Shown: positions 1 through 12,310, counted from the first letter of the stretch. The stretch is 64,000 nt of DNA from Bolinopsis microptera (GCF_026151205.1 NC_087075.1:2146859-2210858); one strand, 5' to 3'. Program-made: numbers and translations. The notes: a model not told the origin generated them from the letters alone.

Positions 1-90
1 TATTTTTTAACACCCACCGGCCACCCAACAATCAAAATTCCGTTATAATTCTTACTCTTAAAATATTTCAATTATAGAATAAATGTATAC

Positions 91-282
91 CTTGTTTTTT
101 ACAGCTAGGTGTCTGTACAGAAGTGAATTCTGTCCCCGCTGTGCAGGTCACTTCACTGCTCCCTTGGTTGAGAGCTGCTGAGTCGGTGCACGTCACTTTC
201 ACAATGGTTCCTGGGACAACTGGGAACTGAACTGCTGGTGTAATCGTACTTGTCCAGTCAGCATTGAGGCCAGTGCAGCCCA
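91..282 (-). CDS. Sushi (CCP) domain exon
   Basis: The exon is 192 nt (64 codons) and phase 1-1. Its acceptor reads CAACAG at 283-288 and its donor is GTATAC at 85-90. It shows the four-cysteine Sushi spacing: GCTGL near the start, KVTC, EVTC and PSC at the end. The aromatic before the last cysteine is replaced by F/V, so it is a divergent copy. A nearer AG at 296-297 would break the phase, so the inner acceptor was chosen. It is the last exon of the gene visible in the window. Confidence 0.7.
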
Positions 283-3200
283 CTGTTGGTAAACACTTGT
301 TTGTTATTGTTGGAAATGAATATCAACTTAGTATGAAACTAGAAATTTGAGCTTAGTAAAAATCCAATCTATCTGTTTTGGAAAATTCAATTTATTCTGC
401 CAGTTGATGGAAAAGTAAAATATTCTATAATTTACTCGAATAATCTCAGACTTACCGCATACAGTTTTATCGGTGTTCGCTTCTCTTCCAGCTCCACACG
501 CATTGCAGGAGCTGCCATCCAGTGAACTGATGGTATTTCCGGTACATTGTTCACATGTTGCCATGTTAGCTAACCTGTAACTACCTGCTGCACACGTTTC
601 TGAAATAAGTCACACCCCTCAATATTTTCAGAAACTAGGACACCTCAACACCAAAAAATCCTCATACACCCACAGAAAACAACTCCCTACTCACCAAAAG
701 AAGTTCGCGGTACTACTCTCAGAATACGACACCCCGTTCCTCTCACCCTACGACACTCTTAAAACGCTCGACATACCCTCTCCCACATTTCATGGTCCCC
801 TCCTCAAGACCTCACCTACCCCCAAGAAAGACACCACAGCCAAAACAGTGATCAACCTCTCTGGACAGACCCTCTCCACAGCTGAAACTGACGTCCTCTC
901 CCTTGGACTGAAGTTCGTCCCGACACCCACCTCAGATTCTACCCCCGACCTGGCTCCCCTCATACAGAATATCACTAAACAACTAGGAGAAGGCATGGAA
1001 GCCTCAGCCACATATCAGGTCACCTCTATATTATCTAAATTTGACAATAAACGTGACATGACCACCGACAATTTGACTCCACAACAACGTACCGCTCTTA
1101 AATCTTTAAAATCTAAGAAATCTGAATTGAAATTTCTTCCTGCTGATAAGGGCAACGCCACTGTTGTACTGACTCACGATCAATACATAACCAAAGTTAC
1201 CGACCACTTATCCTCAGGTAGTTACACCCTCTTAACGAAAGACCCCACTCAATCCGTTACCACTAAACTACAGAAAGTCCTCAAGAAACTACACACCGAC
1301 AAGAAGATCACGACTGACCTATACCACAAGATGCGCAACCTACATCCTAGATGGCCTCAACTTTACGGACAACCTAAGATACACAAACCCGGCGCACCCA
1401 TCCGTCCCGTAGTCAGCTTCTACAACACCCCCTCCAAGCCCTCCACAAAGTCCTCGCATCTTTCCTCAAACCCCTAGCCCAGAACCCCTTACGCCTCAAA
1501 GACTCTTCCGACTTCAAACATCGCTTCGACTCCTCTCTCAATCCCTCCTTCCACTACCACGCCTCCTTAGACGTCCAATCCTTGTACACCTCCTGTGACA
1601 TGCGCCTAGCCCTCAAAACTGTCATCTCCTCCTTTGAACAGAACCCCTCTCGTCTTCCCTCCAATGTCACCACCACCACCATAGGCTCCCTTATCAACTT
1701 TTGCCTTGACAACTCATACCTTGAATTCAACGGCTCCTTCTACTCCCAAGACGAAGGTGGTACAATGGGATCCCCCCTCATTGTTGAACTAGCTGAAATC
1801 CGCCTTGCTGAAATCGAGACCTTAGCTTTATCCTCATGTCCTGACCCTCCGAACACTTACTCCCATTTCGTTGACGACGGCCTTGGATCTTTCAGAGACA
1901 GAAACCACGCAGAATCCTTCCTTACATTCCTTAACTCCCTTACTGAAGACCTCAACTTTACCCTAAGAACATCCCTCTACAGACGGAACTATACCCTTCC
2001 TTGACGTTCTCATCCACCCTGACAAATCCACATCAGTCTACAGAAAACCCGCCCACACCAACCTCTACACCAAGTACTCCTCCTGCACCACCAACTCATC
2101 TAAGAACGCAGTCATCCGATCACTGACCATAAGAGCCCACAACATCTGCTCACCCCAACACCTTGACGACGAACTCCACACAGTACGACACGTTTGCCTC
2201 CAGAAAGGCTTCCCTCCTCACCGCATCACCACCATCATGGACGAAGTACAACGGAAATTCACCAACCCCTCTCGCCACCAATCCCTAGCCTCATTCAACC
2301 GACAGACCCGTGAACATGCCCTTAGTGTTTCTCTTCCTTTCCATCCCTCCCTATCCAAACCCATCTCCAAGATACTCGGACGACACGACATCAAAGTCAC
2401 CCACTCCTCTGCTACCTCCCTCCGCAACCTCCTCACCAAAACGAAGACCACACCCCCTACTCACCTCACTCCCAACACCATCTACGAAATTTCCTGCTCA
2501 CAGTGCCCCTCCAAATACGCCGGACAGACCTACAGACCCTTGGTCCACCGCATGAAAGAACACGAACGATGTTACAGACTCAACAACGCCATCGACGAAT
2601 CCACAGACTGAATCAAATCAGCCCCTGCACATCATGCCCTGACCACCGGCCACACCATCTCCTGGAACAACATCGAAGTCCTCAAATCCCTCACCTCACG
2701 CTCCCAACTTGACCTCACAGAACACGCAGCTATACAAATACGACAACCAGCTATGAACAGAACAGACCGCGCACCCAAATGTAGTTCCCTCTGGGACCCC
2801 ATTCTTCCTAAAATTGCCAAATCCTTAAAGTCCAGACCATCTGGCATTTCCTTCTCAACCTCAACAGAAGACTAAATTTTTATTGACATTGTACTGTAAT
2901 TTTCACTTTCCCACCCACACCTCCCCCACCCTCCATCCCTGACACCACTCAATCACATATAAGCATTGTCCACCACATCACATTCAGCTGACGACGATTA
3001 ACACATGTTTATTGAAAGCTTCTACAAGTTAAATCATCGTATCTCTTATATGTTTTTAACCCAACTCCACTCAGTCACATTTTATAAGTTAACTTATAAA
3101 ATGTATACACGTTTTTGAAATAATGGGGTATTTATTTGAGACGCTGATAGATAGTTGATATGTTATTTGAGAGGCGTGAGCGTGAATATAAAAGCGAAAT

Positions 3201-6200
3201 ATTGAGAAAATCACTCGAATAATCTCAAACATACCGCATACAGTTTTAGCAGTGTTTGCTTCTTCTCCAGCTCCACAAGGAGTACAGGAACTAGCACCAG
3301 ATGAACTGATGGTATTTCCGGTACATAGTTCACACGAGGTCCCATCAGTTGGCATGTAACTCCCTGCTGCACATGGCTCTGAAATAAATCAAATGCTAGT
3401 TATTAGTAATTTATTATTTTATGGTCCATAACTGGATTTTGTAAGGAAAGATGGTAATGAAAATCGACTTAAGTTAATCTACCCGATAAAAGTAAACTCT
3501 TAAACAATTTACTTGAATAATTTCAGACTTACCGCATACAGTTTTAGCAGTGTTTGCTTCTTCTCCAGCTCCACAAGGAGTACAGGAACTAGCACCAGAT
3601 GAACTGATGGTATTTCCAGTACATAGTTCACACGAGGTCCCATCATTTGGCATGTAACTTCCTGCTGCACACGGTTCTGAAATAAATCAAATACTAGTTA
3701 TTAGTAATTTATTATTTTATGGTCCATAACTGGATTTTGTAAGGAAAGATGGTAATGAAAATCGACTTAAGTTAATCTACCCGATAAAAGTAAACTCTTA
3801 AACAATTTACTTGAATGATTTCAGACTTACCGCATACAGTTTTATCAGTGTTCGCTTCTTCTCCAGCTCCACAAGGAGTACAGGAACTAGCACCAGATGA
3901 ACTGATGGTATTTCCGGTACATAGTTCACACGAGGTCCCATCAGTTGGCATGTAACTCCCTGCTGCACACGTTTCTGCCTCTGAATTATAGATCATATAA
4001 TTAATCGCTAGTAGTAGTACAGTTAAACCCCAATTTACTGTACCCGATTTACCGTACCTTTTCCCAAAATGTTGAAAAACTTTTCATATTTTAATTTTAA
4101 ATTAACGTGATCCTTTGAAGTACAACTCATAAATGGACATGGATCCCTCATGATGCCAAGCGAGCTTGTCAGGCGCTTTAGTTTACCTGATCATCCTAAC
4201 TTGATTACTTTAACCTTAAATTTAATATTGATCTGCCCGTCGGAAATGTAAAATATTAAATAATCTCAAACATACCGCATACAGTTTTAGCAGTGTTCGC
4301 TTCTTCTCCAGCTCCACAAGGAGTACAGGAACTAGCACCAGATGAACTGATGGTATTTCCAGTACATAGTTCACACGAGGTCCCATCATTTGGCATGTAA
4401 CTCCCTGCTGCACATGGCTCTGAAATAAATCAAATACTAATTATTAGTAATGGTCAAAAACTGGTTTTTGTAAGGAAAGAAATGTTATAAAAGTATTTGT
4501 TTTTTTTGGAAGAACGATTCGTAATGGTTACCTTAGTTCATGTATTTATGGCGATTGGCGGTTAATATTGTGGTGGGTTAAAATAATGGCAGGTAAAAAT
4601 AGAACGATTTTTTTAAAATCCGCCAAATTTAATCCGCCATAATTAAACGAACCAATAGGTATGAAAATAACATTTCAATCTACCTGATGAAACATCAAAA
4701 TATCAAATAATATACTCGAATAATCTCAAACATACCGCATACAGTTTTAGCAGTGTTCGCTTCTTCTCCAGCTCCACAAGGAGTACAGGAACTAGCACCA
4801 GATGAACTGATGGTATTTTCAGTACATAGTTCACACGAGGTCCCATCATTTGGCATGTAACTCCCTGCTGCACACTGTTCTGAAATAAATCAAATACTAA
4901 TTATTAGTAATGGTCAAAAACTAGTTTTTGTAAGGAAAGAAATGTTATAAAAGTATTTGTTTTTTTGGAAGAACGATTCGTAATCAGTAATGGTTACCTT
5001 AGTTCATGTATTTATGGCGATTGGCGGTTAATATTGTGGTGGGTTAAAATAATGGCGGGTAAAAATAAAGCGATTTTTTTTTTAAATCCGCCAAATTTAA
5101 TCCGCCATAATTAATCGAACCAATAGGTATGAAAATTAAATTTCAATCTACCTGATGAAACATCAAAATATCAAATAATATACTCGAATAATCTCAGACA
5201 TACCGCATACAGTTTTAGCAGTGTTTGCTTCTTCTCCAGCTCCACAAGGAGTACAGGAACTAGCACCCGATGAACTGATGGTATTTCCAGTACATAGTTC
5301 ACACGAGGTCCCATCAGTTGGCATGTAACTCCCTGCTGCACACGTTTCTGCCTCTGAATTATAGATCATATAATTAATCGCTAGTAGTAGTACAGTTAAA
5401 CCCCAATTTACTGTACCCGATTTACCGTACCTTTTCCCAAAATGTTGGAAAACTTTTCCTATTTTAATTTTAAATTAACGTGATCCTTTGAAGTACAACT
5501 CATAAATGGACATGGATCCCTCATGATGCCAAGCGAGCTTGTCAGGCGCTTTAGTTTACCTGATCATCCTAACTTGATTACTTTAACCTTAAATTTAATA
5601 TTGATCTGCCCGTCGGAAATGTAAAATATTAAATAATATCAGACATACCGCATACAGTTTTAGCAGTGTTCGCTTCTTCTCCAGCTCCACAAGGAGTACA
5701 GGAACTAGCACCAGATGAACTGATGGTATTTCCAGTACATAGTTCACACGAGGTCCCATCATTTGGCATGTAACTCCCTGCTGCACACGGTTCTGAAATA
5801 AATCAAATGCTAGTTATTAGTAATGGTCAATAACTGGATTTTGTAAGGAAAGATGGTAATGAAAATCGACTTAAGTTAATCTACCCGATAAAAAGTAAAC
5901 TGTTAAACAATTTACTTGAATAGTTTCAGACTTACTGCATTCAGTTTTATCAGTGTTCGCTTCTTCTCCAGCTCCACAAGGAGTACAGGAACTAGCACCA
6001 GATAAACTGATGGTATTTCCAGTACATATTTCACACGAGGTCCCATCATTTGGCATGTAACTCCCTGCTGCACACGGTTCTGAAATAAATCAAATGCTAG
6101 TTATTAGTAATTTATTATTTTATGGTCCATAACTGGATTTTGTAAGGAAAGATGGTAATGAAAATCGACTTAAGTTAATCTACCCGATAAAAAGTAAACT

Positions 6201-7082
6201 CTTGAACAATTTACTTGAATGATTTCAGACTTACCGCATACTGTTTTAGCAGTGTTCGCTTCTTCTCCAGCTCCACAAGGAGTACAGGAACTAGCACCAG
6301 ATGAACTGATGGTATTTCCGGTACATTTTTCGCATGTGTTAGCTGACCTGTAACTTCCTGATTCACACGTTTCTGAAATAAATAATGTGTCACTCCAGAA
6401 AATTTAAAAACCTCAGCGACATTGTCATTACGTCTGAAACGTTTTGGAAATAAAATTAGGTACGTCGTCATCATATTGTTATATTGTTATTTGATATTGT
6501 ACCCATTTATTGAAATATCTGATCATGAATTCTTCTTTAAGATATAAAACAGCAACAACAAAAAGCAAGTCAAAGATGCCAGAGAAAAACACTGAAATTA
6601 TAATAATCTTTTAGGAGAAATCAGACGGTTACCTTCTCTAGCTATAACCGCTATTTCTTTAATCGTAAAAGAACCACCATCCTTTCGTTCGAGCATCACA
6701 GTGTCCCCGATTTTGCATTCAGATGAAGTTGACAGACTTCCAGAAGCTCCCTCTGTGGACACTGTGAGGGTGTACTCGTTACATATCTCGCTACCGTCGG
6801 CTGCCGCACAGATAAAGATAGAGTTTGAGCATATCCAGATAGTGTGGTCAAGGATGCCTTCGGACCAAGTCACACGTTTGATGCAGTGTTCTTGCCCAAA
6901 GCTTATCTTAAACCATGATTCACCATTATCATTTTCTTCTGTGCTTGACCAGGTTTCCAGATCCAGGTCTACAGCACGGTCTGGAGAAAGATCTGGATCT
7001 AGAGGGTTGTCTTTAGAGTGTTCAACACTATCGGGTATTATCTCTCCGTCCGATCTCTGTCTTGTTACTGAAATTATTGAGA
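91..7082 (-). CDS. Secreted/cell-surface modular protein: galactose-binding-like, ephrin-receptor-like repeats, Sushi (partial)
   Basis: This is a multi-exon minus-strand gene. Its exons in transcript order are 7082-6633, 6372-6235, 6079-5936, 5792-5649, 5347-5204, 4879-4736, 4419-4276, 3974-3831, 3676-3533, 3378-3235, 599-456 and 282-91. Every exon starts after an AG, ends at a GT donor and is phase 1 on both sides, the usual signature of shuffled extracellular modules. The modules are one galactose-binding-like domain, eleven six-cysteine repeats and one Sushi domain. The product should be secreted or on the cell surface, but no signal peptide or transmembrane exon was found. Transcription runs leftward past position 1, and the start codon must lie to the right of 7082 and was not found. 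The protein is unnamed. Module identity is known family knowledge; joining all exons into one transcript is inference from matching phases. Confidence 0.8.
456..599 (-). CDS. Ephrin-receptor-like repeat exon (downstream copy)
   Basis: A 144-nt, phase 1-1 exon with donor GTAAG at 451-455 and acceptor CAG at 600-602. It carries the same six-cysteine module as the array at 3.2-6.4 kb but is more diverged: the tract before the second cysteine reads LANMATCEQC rather than PTDGTSCELC. It is separated from the array by an intron of about 2.6 kb that holds a Penelope-like element, and it is followed by the Sushi exon. Confidence 0.75.
620..3080 (+). mobile_element. Penelope-like retroelement (GIY-YIG class), degenerate, in an intron
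   Basis: The plus-strand translation carries landmarks of Penelope-like reverse transcriptases in order: VINLSGQTLS and LKFVPTP near 850-930, ADKGNATVVL at 1143-1172, QPKIHKPGAPIRPVVS at 1370-1417, SLDVQSLY near 1567, MGSP near 1767, FVDDG near 1868, then YRKPAHTNLY near 2040. A GIY-YIG endonuclease follows (YEISCSQCPSKYAGQT at 2484-2531). These enzymes copy RNA into DNA at a nick made by the endonuclease. The frame is interrupted a few times, so the copy is inactive. It lies opposite to the host gene, inside the intron between 456-599 and 3235-3378. Its base use is C-rich compared with the surrounding DNA, as expected of an insertion. Confidence 0.9.
2975..3045 (+). ncRNA. Possible hammerhead-ribozyme-like motif at the Penelope-like element's 3' end
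   Basis: CTGACGA at 2988-2994 and GAAA at 3014-3017 bracket a 19-nt segment that can fold as an imperfect hairpin. GCTT and AAGT just after it could form a short stem III followed by a UUA cleavage-type triplet. Hammerhead ribozymes are known in the terminal repeats of Penelope-like elements. I could not draw a convincing stem I, so this stays a candidate. Confidence 0.3.
3235..6372 (-). CDS. Tandem array of ephrin-receptor-like (GCC2/GCC3-type) repeat exons
   Basis: Ten exons (3235-3378, 3533-3676, 3831-3974, 4276-4419, 4736-4879, 5204-5347, 5649-5792, 5936-6079, 6235-6372), nine of them of 144 nt or close, are listed here with an eleventh copy at 456-599 beyond a retroelement. Counting the ones given in this block there are nine, plus 456-599. 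The last is 138 nt and loses two residues. Each encodes one module with six cysteines spaced as in CAAG, SCELC, SSCTPC and KTVC, matching the ephrin-receptor-like repeat. Adjacent copies are nearly identical and their introns match too, so exon and intron were duplicated together (298-bp, about 460-bp and 1,373-bp steps). At 3831-3974 and 5204-5347 a second AG six bases upstream (exon end 3980 or 5353) would add two residues. Confidence 0.8.
4016..4075. repeat. Pogo/Tigger-like terminal sequence in an intron (copy at 5389-5448)
   Basis: TACAGTTAAACCCCAATTTA at about 4018-4037 resembles the ends of pogo/Tigger DNA transposons, which start with CAG at a TA target. The same text occurs at about 5391 because the whole intron block was duplicated 1,373 bp away. 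The motif recurs near 37.5 kb, 37.65 kb and 48.4 kb. No transposase is seen here. Confidence 0.45.
4530..4660. repeat. Small inverted-repeat element (MITE-like) in an intron
   Basis: The segment starts with TTATGGCGATTGGCGG and ends with an inverted version, AATCCGCCATAATTAA, about 100 bp later. A nearly identical copy lies at 5005-5125 in the next intron, placed there by local duplication of exon and intron together. It has no coding content. Confidence 0.45.
6633..7082 (-). CDS. Galactose-binding-like (F5/8C or fucolectin-type) domain exon
   Basis: A single 450-nt exon, phase 1-1, with acceptor TTCCAG at 7083-7088 and donor GTAACC at 6627-6632. The translation shows the discoidin-like pattern: RAVDLD followed by TWSST, then ESWFKISFGQ, then IKRVTW, ending in an IKEIAVIARE strand. 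This resembles fucolectin/tachylectin-4 or F5/8C beta-sandwich domains, which bind sugars or phospholipids outside the cell. The calcium and sugar-contact residues cannot be confirmed by eye. An in-frame ATG at 7164 exists, but it is not followed by a signal peptide and lies upstream of a good acceptor, so I treat the exon as internal. Confidence 0.65.
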
Positions 7083-7199
7083 CTGGAATATGTTGCTGGT
7101 GAAGACATTGGACCATGTCTTGGAAGTGTTTTCTTAAGCAGATTGATAAAATTTTCAGGTTCAAACTGTATTATTTCATTGCGCCCTTTTGCAGTTTGA

Positions 7200-10100
7200 G
7201 TTAGAACCGGTTGTGAGCGGTACTAACTATATGTATCATCGTTAATTATCAACTTATTTTCTATCAGCGATAGGCAAATTATCAGCTCAGCTGTTGTAAC
7301 TTACTACTACACAGAGACAACGATGTGAGTTGTAGGAAAACTACCAGAAACATTGACTGTTTGTATCTACATTCTACATTCTACATGTCTGGAAGAATTA
7401 ATGGTTGAATAGTATCAACGAGGACCTTTTTTGAGAATTTATTTATAAATATCAATATCATTTTAATGGACATAACAGTGACTTATGTCTACCAATCCCT
7501 TTATGAGTATGAGTCAATTCCTTTTAGAATCTGCATCCTCCTAATCATGCAGGTTGAGTATGCTTACCGAGAGCTGAGAAGGACAATCAAAATTCAACAT
7601 GGCTGAGAATTAATGTGGTGTTCTAAAAGCTGAGCTTCCTATGGCTTCAACAAACCACGCGTTATCGGCCACATCACAAGATTTAGATCATAGCCTCTCA
7701 CTCATGGCAATGACATTGGCGTATGGTGTCATTCGCTTCCCTCTGTCTGCCAAAACTCCCACCCCTCTACTCAGTGCTCAATCCGTATATGCCTATCGTA
7801 TTTTTTTCTTGGAGGATACAGGTTGGTGGGTCGCTTTCATAATTCAGGCAAAAAGTGGTCATTGGTCGAATGATCGATTAACTCCGCAAAACATCCACGT
7901 ACAGATGGTGAGTGCTGCGTTCCTATTACCTGGGGATCTCAGGTCTTAGTCTTCATAAAACACTATTGAAGACATGGCGGAATGGCAGGCTGACTGCCGC
8001 CCAGTAATGTTCCTAAGGCTAAAGACTAAGTCATTAGCGCACTGCTTAGTGTTAGCTATTACTCCAAAAAGATTTCTGTAAATATCTTTGCACCTTCAAG
8101 CTCTTAGTTCTCTATAGTATGAGCTGGCTATGGAAATTCAGATCATAGTCTGTATCTGGTATTGACGGATGATGTAATTCCTTCCCTCAACTCAATATCC
8201 TTCCCTCAGTAATACAGTATATGATTATATGGCAATCCTGAGCCTTTATTTCTTCTTGGAGGATCCAGGTTGACGGGTACCTTTCTTTTTCAGACAATAG
8301 TTGATCATTGGTTGAATGATCGATTAACTCCGCAAAGCAAGATCAGACTAAAAGAGCCTTAGAGCCACGTAAAAATGATGAGTGCTCCGTTCCCAACGAC
8401 TTAGCGATAGCTTTTAAAGTTAAACATATACTCCAAAAAATATTTGTACGAATATCTCTGCACCTTCAAGGTCGTAGCGTAGCTTTTTTCAAAATCTAGC
8501 GAAGAGAAGCAAGAGAATTTATTCATGACGCGGTAGTGTGCTGCATAGTGCATACACTACATGAAAAGGTCTCCTCCTACATCCTAGTCCTAGTCGTCGG
8601 AGTGGCCTGAATCACACACAACACAGTGAACACACATCTCTTAGTCTTGTACTTGTACGACGCGCGTAACACTAACAGGTCAAGTCCTTCCATTCCACTC
8701 CGCACTCGGTTGAATTGACGGGTAAATGCTAACTCATAGTCATCTGCACGTATAGTACTTCATCTTGTCTGATGTTGTTAACACTTGTAATTAAGTTAGC
8801 AGCATCCTCGAGTACACAGGCCATCCAGCCTTTTGATACTGATAGCGGGGTCTCCCTCTCGATCTTTTTCCATAGTCAAGCAAGGTTTCCAATCGTAAAA
8901 TTCCGATTACGCGTACGTAATATGTGAACGACCCCTATATGCTATAAACTTGGGGTTTGGGCGGTGCTCAGCCTGTCAGTGTCAATGTCATTCCACCGCA
9001 GCTTTTATTTATGAACACTATTAGTATTAGCCTGGGTCCCCAGGTAAGCACGCCCGAGAACGTCTTCATTGGCTGAGACATGGCAAAAACACTTTATCTT
9101 CAAGATTCTTCTCGGGAAGGTCAGATGGAAAACCTCAATGAGTCAAAACGTTTCATCTGCCTTTTAGTTTTAGTAGTGTTCGTAATAAAATGCTTGGAGG
9201 ACTTCGCCGCTTCGACGCGCCGCGCGAACTAGCATTCTTGCTTCGCATCGAAGGGAGGGAGTAATTACTTTTTCTACAACCAAAATCTGGTTGTAAATCC
9301 AATATGGACGATTTGCTGCGCCGCGCGCCGATTTACTTGGCATATCACTGTTGCATCGTTTTAAATTAGATAAATGACATCCAATTTATTATAATTAGTA
9401 TGTAAAATATTATTAAATGCTAGTATTAAATATTCATATAAATTTAAAGAAACATTTTTGGTATTGATTTGTTAAACTTTAGCTAAGAATGAGTTTAAAC
9501 ATGCGCATCTGTGACTTAATTTTACAACCGTGGTGGATATCGTCGACATTATTTCGCGTTGGATATTACAAAATTGTCTTCGTACGGATAGGGTAGCAAC
9601 AAATTTAAACCCCTATTTATTTATGTTGTATGCAAGTTGATACATTTTTGTTGACTGGAGTAGTTTTTAATTAATTATTTAAATATAATAAAGTAGTAAA
9701 AATAGTGATTAAGACCATTTTAATGAAAATCCTTTTAAAAAGGAATTGAATAATTGCTATATCAGGCCTACTAGTGGAATTAGCTTACTAGGTTGTGGGT
9801 CCTTGATCGGATAGGACAGAAATAGTCCCATTTTGATGTCGTTTTTCATTCTTGCTCTAGAGATCTATGCTTGTTTTCTTAGCTCAGTTTTTCGTTCTTA
9901 CTGTTTTTATGCCAGAAGTTTGTTATCGCCAAGCGTGATTTTACTTTTTCTAGCTGGATAGCTGTCGGTCAGTCGAATATAAAGTCTAGTAGTAGTAATA
10001 TTTACAACTTTCTTTCTAGTTTATATATGCAATTTACTTTCAATTAAAGAATTAAGATAAATTCACATTCTCAACTGTATGGAAAACATTCTGTCGAAGG

Positions 10101-11640
10101 ACTGTTTGCCATTTTAACAGACTAGCCATAATTCTAACGGCCCTGTTCTATAAATTTTTTCGTTATTCTGTAGATTTTGACTCTGCACAGCAGCAGTTGG
10201 CAAAAAGGTGAGAACCGATTTGATTCGAATACAATAATAGATCAAGAATTTGCCAAAACTTAGCAACCCCCAGTTTTTTCTTGTTATTATCCTGCTGAAA
10301 TCTTCTCTAGATTTTATTGACTTTGTCCATGATCTTCTCCGTCAGTGTTTCCACTTGCTCCGCTTTGATAAGGTTCTTAACAGAAATTGTAAATCCTCAG
10401 CACAATCAACTGTGTAACTTTGACTTAAATAATGTGTACATTAATATCATTCTGACTCTGCAACGAAATTGTTAGTTCAAATTAGTTAAAGTAGGTACGT
10501 ATATTCCTTAAACTGTGTCTGTATGCTCCAAACTTGTCGATCGTCATGAGCCTGTTTTTGTCTCCACTTTTGTCTTACCTTACATTGTGTTTATGAATAT
10601 TCAACCTTCGACTGTTAATATTCAACAGATTACCGTTCAACAATTTTAATTCTACTTACTTATCGAAGTTGTGATCATCGAACTCTCATAGTGCAATTTT
10701 AATGCTGTTTTCGTTGGTTTAACAATTAACTTACGATACTTGAGTGCTCTGATATCAATTCTTCTTTACAATTATAATGATTCGCATGATAACGTGATGA
10801 CTGCTGGTCTTAAGTCAATCTGCTTAATTGAATGTATTCAAACATAACCAGGAAGACATGATAATGAAGACGTTTAAAAATGCGTATTTGAAAACTGTTG
10901 CTCTTTTATTTTCCAAAGCAACAGGACCATTACTGTGTTTTAGTAATTCCCTACAATTTACAAGCCATAATATCTTACTGTTTGCATATCTGCAATTTAA
11001 CCTTGAAATGCTGCTGCACATGTAGTTACCGTGTTTAGAGCAGTGTCTATTTTTCTCAACTTTTGGTCAAATTTATCATGGTAACGATTGATTTGGTTGC
11101 TTATTGAGATACTATACTGGATTTACGGGGAATAGGACAGAGAAAATTCTGGACACCTGTCAGCAATGTAAACATCTTATTCGTCGTTGCCCGCCCTGAT
11201 TTGCTTCCTTAAATCTGATATAGGTTTGCTATCGTACGGTCGAGTGTCTATTACTCTAGTAGCTGAGTGTAGTCAAGTGTAATCGTTGATTATTAGGTCA
11301 TTCCAAACCAAAATCATCTAGATACCCAATTAGTATCGCTATTGCCAGTTTTTTGACATTTCATAAAACATCAAACCCATCAAAATATCTTATTTAACTT
11401 TCCAAGTTAAATATTGAATAGTCATTAAAAGTGGTTTAATTTCACCCTAATTAATTTTTCAACGAAGGAGGGAGCTGGTATTAGAGGAATATTAAAATGT
11501 AATAATTAAATGTAGAGGGATTTGTGTGGTATTGATGAGTGAGTCACAGTATTTAAAAAGGTTCAGGAACTGGAGTTAATCAAGTATCTTACCAAAAATC
11601 CGCACAATCATTTAAGTATAGTAGGTTTGTGATGTTATTT
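7200..11640. other. Non-coding stretch with a diverged duplication
   Basis: No supported gene was found in these 4.4 kb. About 7790-8105 and 8240-8475 are diverged direct repeats: both contain TCTTGGAGGAT, AATGATCGATTAACTCCGCA and a TTTGCACCTTCAAG-like stretch. 9195-9345 is a CG-richer island with GCGCCGCGCG-type text around a short hairpin (ACAACCAAAATCTGGTTGT). Small open frames at 7641-7949 and on both strands near 10.8-11.0 kb show no family signature and look like chance. Confidence 0.5.
8893..8942 (-). repeat. Terminal fragment of a GGGGTCGTTCA...TTACGTA repeat
   Basis: Read on the minus strand this begins AGGGGTCGTTCACATATTAC. A related end occurs at about 22628-22654 (AGGGGCCGTTCATATATTAC on the minus strand), there followed by a C-run. 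It appears to be one end of a short interspersed repeat found in at least two places in this window. Confidence 0.45.
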
Positions 11641-11782
11641 GGCTCCAGTAGGGTTTAAAGATCAAAAAAAATTTGGGTGGAAATTAAATTTCTGTGTCTA
11701 TGAAGTCTGTGGCCACGCCCTTTTATACGATCGTGGGAAAATCTTACATGTTCCTGAAATAAATTCATATTCTTATAATTAA

Positions 11783-12310
11783 AGCATATAGGGTATCCAA
11801 ACCAATTTTTTTTGGCTCGGGAAATCGATTGGTGATGTCAATTTGACTCTCAGACCACTCCCTGATAAGATAACCACGCCCATATTCACAATCGAGCTTC
11901 AAAATTCCAAAAAATGTAAGTGATTTTCTTGGACAAATTGGGTGTCGAAACCAATGTTTTTTGGCTCGGGAAATCGATTGGTGATGTCAATTTGACTCTC
12001 AGACCACTCCCTGATAAGATAACCACGCCCATATTCACAATCGAGCTTCAAAATTTCAAAAAATGTAAGTGATTTTCTTGGACAAATTGGGTGTCGAAAC
12101 CAAAGTTTTTTGGCTCAGGAAATCGATTGGCGATGTATATTTGACTCTCAGGCCACTCCCTGATGAGATAACCACGCCCATATTCACAATTGAGCCTCAA
12201 AATTCCCATAAATTTAAGTGATTTTCTTGGACAAGTTGGGTGTTGAAATCGTTGTTTTTTTTGGCACAGGAAATCGATTGGTTACGTCTATTGCACGAAA
12301 ATGCCACACA
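11783..12310. repeat. Tandem repeat, about 149-bp unit, four copies
   Basis: GAAATCGATT recurs at 11820, 11970, 12119 and 12270, a period of 149-151 bp. Each unit also carries TTGACTCTCAG, AACCACGCCCATATTCACAA and AAGTGATTTTCTTGGACAA. The middle copies are nearly identical and the last is truncated and diverged. The array ends close to the 3' end of the broken gene at 12.4-13.8 kb. No open frame spans it. Confidence 0.85.

Noticed and set aside
7641-7949. 102-codon plus-strand open frame
   Set aside because: It shows no family motif and overlaps a diverged non-coding duplication.
10824-11025. Open frames on both strands over the same 200 bp
   Set aside because: AT-rich complementary frames without family features; chance.
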